Positions 16,725-24,450 of a DNA stretch of 64,000 nt are shown here, in pieces. The translations under genes and the position numbers were made by a program. The stretch covers positions 248,001 to 312,000 of the forward strand of contig CAVPMY010000017.1 in NCBI GenBank assembly GCA_963706685.1, given 5' to 3'. This stretch comes from CADEEN01 sp963706685. Lineage in GTDB: Bacteria; Pseudomonadota; Gammaproteobacteria; Burkholderiales; Burkholderiaceae_C. The notes beneath the pieces are model-generated. The model worked only from the letters and a program-made list of their open reading frames with translations, did not search any database and had not been told where the DNA came from. Numbering within the stretch: position 1 is the stretch's first letter; each line of letters begins with the position of its first letter.

Positions 16725-16739
16725 GTTCCGCTACGGAAC
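16725..16739. promoter_or_regulatory. Perfect inverted repeat, probable LysR operator
   Basis: GTTCCG-CTA-CGGAAC, a perfect 6-bp inverted repeat with 3-bp spacer, in the 143-bp region between the divergent Bug receptor gene and the LysR gene. A further GGAAC half-site lies at 16713-16717. Position and symmetry fit the binding site of the adjacent LysR-type regulator; this is inference. Confidence 0.5.
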
Positions 16740-16774
16740 CGGTCGGCGGACAAGAATGCAGGCGCGAGGCAGCG

Positions 16775-17698
16775 ATGGACAAACTTCGGGCAATGACATT
16801 CTTCTGCCGGACGGTCGAGGCGAAGAGTTTCGCGGCCGCGGCGCAATCGCTGGACGTTGTGCCGTCGGCGCTCAGCAAGGTCATCTCGGCGCTTGAGCGT
16901 GAACTCGGCTTCTCGCTGCTGAGCCGCTCGACGCGCAGCTTGTCGCTGACCGACGAGGGCGCTGAGTACTACGAGCAGTGTCGACAGCTCCTGGCGGACA
17001 TCGACGACGCCGAAAGCATGGGCCGGCGCGGCGCAGCGCAAGCGCGCGGGACCTTGCGCATCGGCATGCACCCCGGCCTGCGCTACGCGATGATGACCAC
17101 GCTCCAGCCGTTCCTCGACGAGCACCCCGACCTGAAGGTGGAGACGCTGATCACGAATGCCGCAACTGCGGTGGTCGACGAGGGCCTGGACCTGGTGCTG
17201 CACATCGGCGCGCTGTCCGACTCCAGCATGATCGCGCGCACGCTCAGCTGGACGCGACCCATCGTCTGCGCCGCACCCTCGTATCTCGCCTCGCGCGGCG
17301 AGCCGCGTCACCCGGCCGAGCTGACCCGGCATCGGGGCGTGATCTACGCACGCCGCGATGAGGCGCCGAACACGCGATGGCGCTTTGCGAAGGGCGGCGA
17401 GACCTGCGAGGTCGACGTGCCGGTGCACGTCGTCTCGCGTGATGGCGTGGGTCTGGTTGATGTCGCATCGAGCGGCTGTGGCGTCGCGCGGCCGCTGGAG
17501 ATCGCTGCGCGCCACCTTGTCGCCGCCGGCCAACTGCGCGAAGTGCTGAACGACTGGACCGGCGAGCGGCAGGCCATCGCTGCGGTGCTGCCGCCGCAGG
17601 GACGAACCGCGCCCGCGAAGGTAAAGCTGTATGTCGAGTACGTGGCTGCCATGCTCGCCGGCGAACGTCCGCCCGGCGAGACTGGCTGCGGACCGTGA
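16775..17698 (+). CDS. LysR-family transcriptional regulator
   Basis: A 307-residue LysR regulator. Residues 1-60 form the winged helix-turn-helix (MTFFCRTVEAKSFAAAAQSL, PSALSKVISALEREL, LLSRSTRSLSLTDEG), followed by a co-inducer-binding domain starting RGTLRIGMHPGL near residue 92. It belongs to the short-domain branch with a CAAPSYL segment. It is transcribed away from the Bug receptor/hydrolase operon, and the 143-bp gap contains a perfect palindrome (16725-16739), so it most likely controls that operon and itself. The effector is unknown. Confidence 0.9.
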   Translation: MDKLRAMTFFCRTVEAKSFAAAAQSLDVVPSALSKVISALERELGFSLLSRSTRSLSLTDEGAEYYEQCRQLLADIDDAESMGRRGAAQARGTLRIGMHPGLRYAMMTTLQPFLDEHPDLKVETLITNAATAVVDEGLDLVLHIGALSDSSMIARTLSWTRPIVCAAPSYLASRGEPRHPAELTRHRGVIYARRDEAPNTRWRFAKGGETCEVDVPVHVVSRDGVGLVDVASSGCGVARPLEIAARHLVAAGQLREVLNDWTGERQAIAAVLPPQGRTAPAKVKLYVEYVAAMLAGERPPGETGCGP

Positions 17699-17817
17699 CC
17701 TCAACCGGCATGCACCATGTCTGCGTCGGGTCGAAAGTGCGGCAACAGCCTACCCATTGCGCTCAGGCGCCGCGTCGATGATTGGGATCTTCGAGCTTTC
17801 TCCAACATTGCCCGGAC

Positions 17818-19308
17818 TCAAGGGCAGCTGCCGATGACAAAAAAGTTGCTGCCCGTCTGCTTGAGCGTGGTCGTGACGAAGATGTTCCACAGCCCCATGT
17901 TCTGGTTGGAGCCGTTGGCCAGGGCATACCAGCCACCCAAATGGGCGCGGGCTGCGCTGACATGAGCGTAGTTGGACGCCGTCGTGCACGTGACCGCCGT
18001 GCCGGCGGTGGTTGCTGAGGCTGCGGGCGACATCGTGCCCTGAGCGCCGGCCGCGTCGAGCGCGGCCACGGTCCATGCATAGGTGGTGGCGGCGGCCAGG
18101 CCGCTGTCGGTGTACGCCGTGCCCGCCACGGCCGCGCTGTTGACTTTGCCGCCGTTGCGATAGACGTTGTATGCGACCGCGCCCGCGACCGCCTGCCAGC
18201 TGACGACCATGCTGTTGGTGGTGGCGCCTGACGCAGCCACGCCCGTTGGCGCCGGCAGCGTGCCACCGCCACCGCCGCCCACGCCCGATGACAGCTGGTC
18301 CACCATCGCCTTGATCGCCGCCACCTGGCTGCCCGCGCGCTGCGCAAAGTTGCGGCCGTACCAGCCAATCCAGTCCCAGCAGCCGTTGGGGTTGGCCAGG
18401 CTGCCGCTGGCCGATGTGCTGCGGCTCGTGCTGTCCACCTTGGCCTGCGGAAACAGCACCACGATGCTGTTGGTGTCGGCCCAGCGCGCATAGCCGGTGT
18501 TCTTGATGAATTTGTCGCCGATGGTGGCGTAGGTCTGCTGGCAACCATGCAGCGCCACGTGAACGCGGCACGTCGCGCCCGCGGCGCAGTTGGCCGGCAC
18601 GTAGACCCAGCCGGTGGCCGCCAGGCCGGGGTTGGTGCTGAACGCGGTCTGGTCGAACTCCGTGTAGTTGGCGGCCGCGGGCGCGTTGTTGCGGGCGTTG
18701 AGCGCGCCGTAGAACTGGCTCAGCGCGGCCTGTGCACCGTCGTAGCCGCAGTTGCTGATGTAGGGGCTGACGGCGCTGCCGCAGGCGTTGTTGCCGCTGC
18801 TGTCGAAATCGGTGGGGAAGGTGTGCGCGGTGCCATTGCGCTTGACGTACTGCAGGTTCGCCGCCGGCACACCGTTGTTGCCGTACTGTGCTTGCACCGC
18901 GTTCATGGGGTTGGGGCCCACGGTGGTGTCGCTATTGCCCACGAAGAGAAAGATCTTCTGCGCCGACACGCCCGCCTTGTCGTCGATGGCGGTGCCGCTC
19001 CAGTTGTTGATGTCGCCCTGCATCGTGGCCAGCAGGCTGCTGCTGATGCTGGCGTTGTACATGCAGGCCGTGTAGTTGCCGTGGCCGGCACACATGTACG
19101 GGCCGCCGGCAAACACGCCCACACCCTTGAACGTACCGGACAAGGCATAGCCCAGCTGGTTGGCCATGAAACCGCCAGACGACAGACCGGACACCGTGGT
19201 CTGGGTCGTGTCGATGTGCAAGCGCGGCAGCGGTGCCGCAGCATGGGTGGCGCTGGAGGCGGCCAGCACAAGCGTGGCCACGCCACACAGAAGCGAACAG
19301 TGGTTCAT
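17818..19308 (-). CDS. Extracellular poly(3-hydroxyalkanoate) depolymerase, type II catalytic domain
   Basis: A 496-residue secreted enzyme. Signal peptide of about 23 residues (ending ATHA). The lipase box GLSSG (catalytic Ser43) lies close to the N-terminus, as in type II catalytic domains of extracellular PHB depolymerases. Further conserved blocks are VFAGGPYMCA, FLFVGNSDTTVGP and HVALHGCQQTY. A Gly-rich hinge (about 345-352) leads to a fibronectin type III domain (about 353-437) and a C-terminal domain of about 55 residues (YAHVSAARAHLGGWYAL ... ) that is probably the polymer-binding domain. It hydrolyses released polyhydroxybutyrate granules outside the cell. The start at 19308 has GGAGAC upstream; the previous small gene ends 48 bp before. 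Confidence 0.88.
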   Translation of the reverse strand: MNHCSLLCGVATLVLAASSATHAAAPLPRLHIDTTQTTVSGLSSGGFMANQLGYALSGTFKGVGVFAGGPYMCAGHGNYTACMYNASISSSLLATMQGDINNWSGTAIDDKAGVSAQKIFLFVGNSDTTVGPNPMNAVQAQYGNNGVPAANLQYVKRNGTAHTFPTDFDSSGNNACGSAVSPYISNCGYDGAQAALSQFYGALNARNNAPAAANYTEFDQTAFSTNPGLAATGWVYVPANCAAGATCRVHVALHGCQQTYATIGDKFIKNTGYARWADTNSIVVLFPQAKVDSTSRSTSASGSLANPNGCWDWIGWYGRNFAQRAGSQVAAIKAMVDQLSSGVGGGGGGTLPAPTGVAASGATTNSMVVSWQAVAGAVAYNVYRNGGKVNSAAVAGTAYTDSGLAAATTYAWTVAALDAAGAQGTMSPAASATTAGTAVTCTTASNYAHVSAARAHLGGWYALANGSNQNMGLWNIFVTTTLKQTGSNFFVIGSCP

Positions 19309-19355
19309 CGGTTTGTCTCCGTGTCGGCCTCTGCCCGGCCGCTGGTGAATAAGAT

Positions 19356-19676
19356 TCACGCGCTGGCTTTGCGCTGCTCCTTGAGCCTTTCAATTTCAGC
19401 CAGCTGGGCCTTGAAGGCGTAGATCTTCATGCGGTCGTCTTCGCTGAGCTTTTCGGGCTGCACATGCTTGAGCAGCACACCCAGCACGTCGCCGATGCGG
19501 CCCAACTGGCGACCGTAGCTGCCCACTTCGTTCAGGATCTCTTCCTCCAGATCGGGGTCGGCACTGCGGCCGAGGTTGATGTTGACCAGGCCCACCTGGC
19601 CGGCTTTCAAGAACCAGTTCCAGGGGTTGATGTTCTGAAGCACATCGCCGGACAGTGGCAGACGGACGTTGGGCAC
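19356..19676 (-). CDS. Small uncharacterised protein upstream of the depolymerase
   Basis: A 106-residue cytosolic protein starting MPNVRLPLSGDVLQNINPWNWF. It is rich in charged residues in the second half (EKLSEDDRMKIYAFKAQLAEIERLKEQRK), which should form a helix or short coiled coil. No signal peptide or membrane helix. I do not recognise the family. It lies 48 bp upstream of the PHA depolymerase on the same strand and is preceded by 184 bp without a gene, so it may head that transcript. A link with polyhydroxyalkanoate biology is only positional. Confidence 0.65.
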   Translation of the reverse strand: MPNVRLPLSGDVLQNINPWNWFLKAGQVGLVNINLGRSADPDLEEEILNEVGSYGRQLGRIGDVLGVLLKHVQPEKLSEDDRMKIYAFKAQLAEIERLKEQRKASA

Positions 19677-19860
19677 GCGGGGCTCCTGGGGTTGATGTCA
19701 ACATGAGTGTGGCACCAAGCCGCCACGGCAGGGCAGCGCGCCGGCGATATTGACCGTGCCCGATGCGATCTGATACCACCGCTCGTGTCATGGGCCGGCA
19801 TGTCGCAGCTCGGTTCCACCGCGGTGCTGTGCACGAGGCGCGTCGAACTCGACGCTCTCG

Positions 19861-20922
19861 TTACGATGCGCGCCCGGCGGCCGTGAAATGCGCGTCGAGC
19901 TCGCCGATCCAGCGCGCCTTGTCTTGCGCGCTGGCAAAGCTGGCTTCGAAGCTGTTGTGCGCCAGCGTGTAGGCCTCGCGCGCGCCGAGCGCCGGCAGGG
20001 CCTCGAAGGTGTCGATGAAGTTCTGGTTCAGGTAGCCGCCGAAGTAGGCCGGGTCGTCGCTGTTGACGGTGGCGCACAGGCCGGCTTGCAGCAGCGCCGG
20101 CAGGTTGTGATCGGACAGCGACGGGTACACACACAGCTTGACGTTGGACAGCGGGCACACCGTCAGCGGCATGCGTTCGCGCAGCAGGCGCTGCACCAGC
20201 GCCGGCGACTCGACACAGCGCACGCCATGGTCGATGCGCTCGACATGCAGCACGTCGAGTGCCGATTCGATGTAGGCCGGCGGCCCCTCCTCGCCGGCAT
20301 GCGCCACCAGATGCAGCCCGAGCGCGCGTGCATGGGCGAAGACGCGGGCGAATTTTTCCGGCGGGTGGTCACGTTCGCTGCTGTCCAGGCCGACGCCGAT
20401 GAATTGGTCTCGCCATGGCAGCGCGGCGTCGAGCGTGGCCATGGCCTCGTCTTCGCTCAAGTGACGCAGGAAGCACAGGATCAGGCGCGCGTGCAAGCCC
20501 CATTCGGCTTGCGCCCGATGACAGGCATGCGACAGGCCGAGGATGACGTTTTTCATCGCCACGCCGCGGGCGGTGTGGGTCTGCGGGTCGAAGAAGATCT
20601 CGGCACAGCGCACGTTCTCGGCGGCGGCTTTTTCGAGGTAGGCAAAACCGAGATCGAAGAAATCGCGCTCGGTCAGCAGCACGCTGGCGCCGGCGTAGTA
20701 GATGTCGAGAAAACTCTGCAGATCCGAAAACGCATAGGCGGACCGCAGCGCCTCGATGTTCGGGTAGGCCAGCGGCACGCCGTTGCGCGCCGCCAGCGCA
20801 AAGATCATCTCGGGCTCGAGCGAACCCTCGATGTGGATGTGCAGTTCGGCCTTGGGCATCGTGCGCAACAGCGCCGGCAGGTGCGCGCGGGGGATACGTT
20901 CAAAATCGATGTTCGCGTTCAT
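19861..20922 (-). CDS. Adenine/adenosine deaminase family protein
   Basis: A 353-residue metal-dependent deaminase. The zinc ligands begin with His28 and His30 in AELHIHIEGSLEP; further hallmarks are LVAHAGEEGPP (zinc His plus catalytic Glu), ERIDHG and NSDDPAYFGG (Asp ligand). GVGLDSSERDHPPEKF is typical of the branch that acts on adenine (Ade/Aah1-like) rather than classic adenosine deaminase, but both are possible. It converts adenine to hypoxanthine or adenosine to inosine. It lies 68 bp downstream of a BMP-family nucleoside-binding lipoprotein gene on the same strand, which fits a purine salvage unit. Confidence 0.88.
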   Translation of the reverse strand: MNANIDFERIPRAHLPALLRTMPKAELHIHIEGSLEPEMIFALAARNGVPLAYPNIEALRSAYAFSDLQSFLDIYYAGASVLLTERDFFDLGFAYLEKAAAENVRCAEIFFDPQTHTARGVAMKNVILGLSHACHRAQAEWGLHARLILCFLRHLSEDEAMATLDAALPWRDQFIGVGLDSSERDHPPEKFARVFAHARALGLHLVAHAGEEGPPAYIESALDVLHVERIDHGVRCVESPALVQRLLRERMPLTVCPLSNVKLCVYPSLSDHNLPALLQAGLCATVNSDDPAYFGGYLNQNFIDTFEALPALGAREAYTLAHNSFEASFASAQDKARWIGELDAHFTAAGRAS

Positions 20923-20990
20923 GGGTCCACCCAAAGAAGAAGGCCGCCGGAGTTGCCCACGGCGGCCTCGATCATCGCCGCTTCAGCGAC

Positions 20991-22163
20991 TCACTTCTTG
21001 TCGCCTGAGGGCACCTTGCCGTCGACGCCCTTGACGTAGAAGTTGATGCCGAGCATGAACTTGTCGTCCGGCGTCACGTCCTTCTCGACCACGTTCTTGC
21101 CGTCCTGGCCGACGATCGGGCCTTTCCACGGGTGGAAGCTGCCGTCCTTCAGGCCGGAACGTGCCGCATCGACCTTGGCCTTGATTTCGGCCGGCACCTT
21201 GTCGCTGATGGCCACCAGATCGATCGCGCCTTCCTTGACGCCCCACCACTCCTGCGTCGTCTTCCAGCTGCCGTCGATGGCGTCCTTGACCGCCTTCTTG
21301 TAGTACGGGCCCCAGTTGATGACGGCCGAGGCGAGGTGGGAGTCCTTGGCAAAGCTCGACATGTCGCTGTCCCAGCCGAAGGCCATCTTCTTGTTCTTCT
21401 CGGCGGTCTGCAGCACGGCCGTGGAGTCGGTGTTCTGGAACAGCACATCGGCGCCACCGTTGATCAGGCTCTGCGCGGCCTCGCCTTCCTTGGGCGGGTC
21501 GAACCACTTGCCGATCCAGACCACCTTGGTCTTGATCTTCGGGTTCACGCTCTGCGCGCCGAGGGTGAAGCTGTTGATGTTGCGGATGACCTCGGGGATC
21601 GGGATCGAGCCGACCACGCCCAGCGTGTCGGTCTTGGTCATGCCACCGGCGACGATGCCGGCCAGGTAGGCGCCCTCATAGGTGCGGCTGTCGTAGGTGC
21701 GCATGTTGTCCGAGGTCTTGAAGCCGGTGGCATGCTCGAACTTGACGCCCTTCTCGTCACCGGCAACCTTCAACATCGGGTCCATGTAGCCGAAGGTGGT
21801 GCCGAAGACGAGCTTGTTGCCGTCGCTGACCATCTGCCGGAACACGCGCTCGGCATCCGCCGCCTCGGGCACGTTCTCGACATAGCTGGTCTTGACCTTG
21901 TCGCCGAACTCGGCTTCCACGGCCTTGCGGCCGAGGTCGTGGGCATGGGTCCAGCCGGCATCGCCGACCGGGCCGACGTAGGCGAAAGCGATCTTCAACG
22001 GCTCGGCCTTGGCCGGTTCGGCTGCGCTGGCAGGCGCTGCCGCCGCGGGCGCGGGCGCGGGCGCGGGTTCTTCCTTCTTGCCGCAACCCACCAGGGCGGC
22101 GCCGGCGGCCAGGGCGGCGAGCGCCACCAGCCGCAGGGCCATTCGTTTCTTGCTGTCGATCAT
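20991..22163 (-). CDS. BMP-family purine-nucleoside-binding lipoprotein
   Basis: A 390-residue protein with a lipoprotein signal (lipobox LVGC, Cys27), an Ala/Pro linker (about 31-55) and a BMP/PnrA domain (IAFAYVGPVGDAGWTHAHDLG, FGTTFGYMDPML, VWIGKWFDPPKEGEAA). The start at 22163 has GGAGA upstream. It is a paralogue of the soluble protein at 13128-14189, differing in being membrane-anchored. The family delivers nucleosides to an ABC importer (nupABC-type); the permease and ATPase genes are not in the window. The following deaminase gene supports a purine ligand. Confidence 0.9.
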   Translation of the reverse strand: MIDSKKRMALRLVALAALAAGAALVGCGKKEEPAPAPAPAAAAPASAAEPAKAEPLKIAFAYVGPVGDAGWTHAHDLGRKAVEAEFGDKVKTSYVENVPEAADAERVFRQMVSDGNKLVFGTTFGYMDPMLKVAGDEKGVKFEHATGFKTSDNMRTYDSRTYEGAYLAGIVAGGMTKTDTLGVVGSIPIPEVIRNINSFTLGAQSVNPKIKTKVVWIGKWFDPPKEGEAAQSLINGGADVLFQNTDSTAVLQTAEKNKKMAFGWDSDMSSFAKDSHLASAVINWGPYYKKAVKDAIDGSWKTTQEWWGVKEGAIDLVAISDKVPAEIKAKVDAARSGLKDGSFHPWKGPIVGQDGKNVVEKDVTPDDKFMLGINFYVKGVDGKVPSGDKK

Positions 22164-22222
22164 GGGGTCTCCTCGAATAGTTCGGTTGTTCGAACCAGCA
22201 ATTATCGGGCCAGAAGCAGGTT

Positions 22223-22615
22223 TCAGCGGCGCATCAAGGCCAGGGCCTCGGAGTGGAATTCGCGCTGGTAGAGCACCCACACCACACCGGCACTGGCGAC
22301 CGCAAAAGCGATCGGCGAGACCAGCCACGCCGCCGCCGCAAAGGCGAAGTAGTAGCCGCGCAATCCGTCATTGAAGCTCGGGCTGGCGGACAGGCTCTGC
22401 ACGACGATGCCGTCGATCACGCGCACTTCGCGCTTGGTCGATTGCAGCATCCACAGCCGCCGTTCATGATTGCCCGCTGCCAGCAGCGACGGATGGGTCG
22501 TCGAGCGTTGCCTGGCGAAACGTGCATAGCCGATCCAGCAGACAAACAGCCAGAGCAGCGCCAGCCATTCCCACCACGGCAGGGCCGTCCAGATCAGTCG
22601 CCAGAAGTTCGTCAC
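22223..22615 (-). CDS. DUF599-like membrane protein with apparent internal deletion
   Basis: A 130-residue protein. Its first 80 residues match the start of DUF599 proteins (membrane helix near 15-30, then ERRLWMLQSTKREVRVIDGIVVQSLSASPSF in parts), and its last 47 match the end (NDGLRGYYFAFAAAAWLVSP, VVWVLYQREFHSEAL). The intervening 100 or so residues, two transmembrane helices in the usual 230-residue protein, are absent, with the frame kept across the join at SF/ND. The function of the family is unknown. It may be nonfunctional or the product of a collapsed assembly. Confidence 0.7.
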   Translation of the reverse strand: MTNFWRLIWTALPWWEWLALLWLFVCWIGYARFARQRSTTHPSLLAAGNHERRLWMLQSTKREVRVIDGIVVQSLSASPSFNDGLRGYYFAFAAAAWLVSPIAFAVASAGVVWVLYQREFHSEALALMRR

Positions 22616-22638
22616 GCGCGCACTGTAGCGCGCAGCAT

Positions 22639-23214
22639 TCAGCGCTGCGACGCCGCCAGCTTGAGCACGGCACGCACCACGCCATCGAGCGTGGCTGCGG
22701 CCTTCGGGTCGGCCAGCGCACCATCGGCCGCAAAGGCATCGCCGGCGCGGCTCACGGCCTGCTGCTGCGGCACGACGAGCATCGCGAACGTCATCTGCAG
22801 GTATTGCCGCAGGAAGTTCATCGCCCGCAATCCGCCCAGCGCGCCGGGCGAGCTGGCCAGCAGCGCCACCGGCTTGTCGGCCGTCGTCTTCAGGCCATCG
22901 GGCAGGCGCGACAGCCAGTCGAACGCATTGATGAACAACGGCGTCGGAAAGCCGTTGTACTCGGGCGTGACGATGACCAGCGCGTCATGAGTTGCAATCG
23001 CCTCGCGCAGGGCGGCCGCGCCTGCGGGCACGCCCTGGGTGGCTTCGATGTCACCGTCGTACAGCGGCAGCGACAGCGCGCGCAGGTCGAGCGTGCTGGT
23101 TTGCGCGCCGGCATTCTCGGCCACGCGCCGCGCGGCATCGCGCAGCTTGACGCTGAACGCGCCGCGGCGCGCGCTGCCGGCGACCAACAGGATCCTGAGT
23201 GCAGGTGTGCTCAC
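22639..23214 (-). CDS. NADPH-dependent FMN reductase family protein
   Basis: A 191-residue flavodoxin-fold oxidoreductase. The N-terminal VAGSARRGAFS is the FMN phosphate loop (G-S-x-R-x-x-S pattern), TPEYNGFPTPLFINAFDWLSR (shown in part) is the signature of the ArsH/ChrR/YieF-like group, and SSPGALGGLRA is the second flavin contact. Such enzymes reduce quinones, azo dyes or chromate with NAD(P)H and limit oxidative stress. It is the last gene of the pirin-DoxX-reductase unit (10 bp after DoxX), facing a LysR gene. Confidence 0.87.
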   Translation of the reverse strand: MSTPALRILLVAGSARRGAFSVKLRDAARRVAENAGAQTSTLDLRALSLPLYDGDIEATQGVPAGAAALREAIATHDALVIVTPEYNGFPTPLFINAFDWLSRLPDGLKTTADKPVALLASSPGALGGLRAMNFLRQYLQMTFAMLVVPQQQAVSRAGDAFAADGALADPKAAATLDGVVRAVLKLAASQR

Positions 23215-23224
23215 GCTGCGGGCC

Positions 23225-23632
23225 TCAGGCGCCTGCCCGGCGCGCGTCCAGGCTCAGCGTGCCGGCGCCATAGGCAAAGACGAACAGCAGACCGCCGGTG
23301 ACCGAGAGATTCTTCATGAACATCAGCTGCTGCATGAAGGCCTTGTCGGCCGGCATGGCCCAGAAGTTGTGGAAGAGCACGCTGGCCAGCACGGTGAAGG
23401 CAGCCAGTGCGAGCGCCGCCCACCGCGCCTGCCAGCCGACGATCAGCAGCACGCCGGCGCCGAGTTCGAGCGCCGCGGCGCCAAGGGCCAGCAGCTGCGG
23501 CAGCGGCAGGCCGACGCTGCCGATGTAGCCGGCGGTGCCGCCGATGTCGGTGAACTTGGAGATGCCACCCATCACGAACATCAGTGCGAGCAGGATGCGG
23601 GCAATCACAAGAGGGAGAGCTTGGCGGTTCAT
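23225..23632 (-). CDS. DoxX family membrane protein
   Basis: A 135-residue membrane protein with four hydrophobic helices, matching DoxX/DUF417-like proteins. MGGISKFTDIGGTAGYIGSVGLP after the first helix is characteristic. DoxX proteins are linked to quinone or thiosulfate oxidation and to oxidative stress in different organisms; the role here is not determinable. It sits between the pirin gene (40 bp upstream) and the FMN reductase gene (10 bp downstream), so an operon for redox defence is likely. Confidence 0.86.
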   Translation of the reverse strand: MNRQALPLVIARILLALMFVMGGISKFTDIGGTAGYIGSVGLPLPQLLALGAAALELGAGVLLIVGWQARWAALALAAFTVLASVLFHNFWAMPADKAFMQQLMFMKNLSVTGGLLFVFAYGAGTLSLDARRAGA

Positions 23633-23671
23633 GGTCGGGGTTTCCTTTGCGGTTGAATGGTGATCGGTTTT

Positions 23672-24373
23672 TCAAGGCGCGAGGTCGAAGACCAGGACTT
23701 CGGCATCACGGCCCTGATCGACGACGAGGCGGCTTTCGCCGGACAGCTTGGCCGCGTCGCCCGCAGCCAGCGATTGGCCATTGATGCGGACATCGCCGCG
23801 CACGACATGGACATAGGTCAGTCGTTTCGTGTCGAGCGCGAGCTCGGCGCGCTCGGCGTCATTGAACAGGCCGGCGCGGATCGACGCGTCGGCGTGGATC
23901 GTCACCGAACCTTCGCGGCTGTCGGCCGATGCGACGAGTTTCAACCTGCCGCGCTTGTCGGCTGCAGGAAACGCTTTCTGCTCGTAGCCGGGCGCGATGC
24001 CCTGGCGGTCCGGCAGGATCCAGATCTGCAGGAAGTGCGTCGTCTTGCCGGCGGCATGGTTGAACTCGCTGTGCGCGATGCCGCTGCCCGCACTCATGCG
24101 CTGCACTTCGCCGGGCACGATGCTCGCGGCCTGTCCGATGCTGTCTTTGTGGCCGAGTGCGCCGTCGAGCACGTAGCTGACGATTTCCATGTCGCGGTGG
24201 CTGTGCGTGCCGAAGCCGGTGCCCGGCGCGATGCGGTCCTCGTTGATGACGCGCAGGTTGCCGAAGCCCATGTGTGCCGGGTCGTGGTAGTCGGCAAACG
24301 AGAAGCTGTGAAAGCTCTTCAGCCAGCCATGGTCGGCGAAGCCGCGATCCTGTGATTTGCGAAGTTCAATCAT
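23672..24373 (-). CDS. Pirin family protein (YhhW-like, putative quercetinase)
   Basis: A 233-residue bicupin. Metal ligands of the N-terminal cupin are visible: His57 and His59 in GTHSHRDME, His101 and Glu103 in GIAHSEF, matching the four ligands of pirins. N-terminal SFSFADYHDPAHMGFGNLRV is highly conserved. YhhW-type pirins show quercetin 2,3-dioxygenase activity in vitro. The Met at 24373 (MIELRKSQDRG) is preferred over the one at 24397. It heads an operon with DoxX and the FMN reductase and is divergent from a LysR gene, with a 17-bp inverted repeat between them. Confidence 0.9.
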   Translation of the reverse strand: MIELRKSQDRGFADHGWLKSFHSFSFADYHDPAHMGFGNLRVINEDRIAPGTGFGTHSHRDMEIVSYVLDGALGHKDSIGQAASIVPGEVQRMSAGSGIAHSEFNHAAGKTTHFLQIWILPDRQGIAPGYEQKAFPAADKRGRLKLVASADSREGSVTIHADASIRAGLFNDAERAELALDTKRLTYVHVVRGDVRINGQSLAAGDAAKLSGESRLVVDQGRDAEVLVFDLAP

Positions 24374-24421
24374 CGTGCGATCAATGTAGTCGGGCATCCT
24401 TCGACCTGCAGCCAGCCAGCG

Positions 24422-24438
24422 TTGAAGTCCCCGTTCAA
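24422..24438. promoter_or_regulatory. Inverted repeat between pirin and LysR genes, possible LysR box
   Basis: TTGAA-N7-TTCAA, a 5-bp inverted repeat in the 77-bp divergent region, of the T-N11-A type bound by LysR regulators. The position next to the LysR start supports autoregulation plus control of the pirin operon; this is inference. Confidence 0.4.
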
Positions 24439-24450
24439 ATAAACTGAAGC

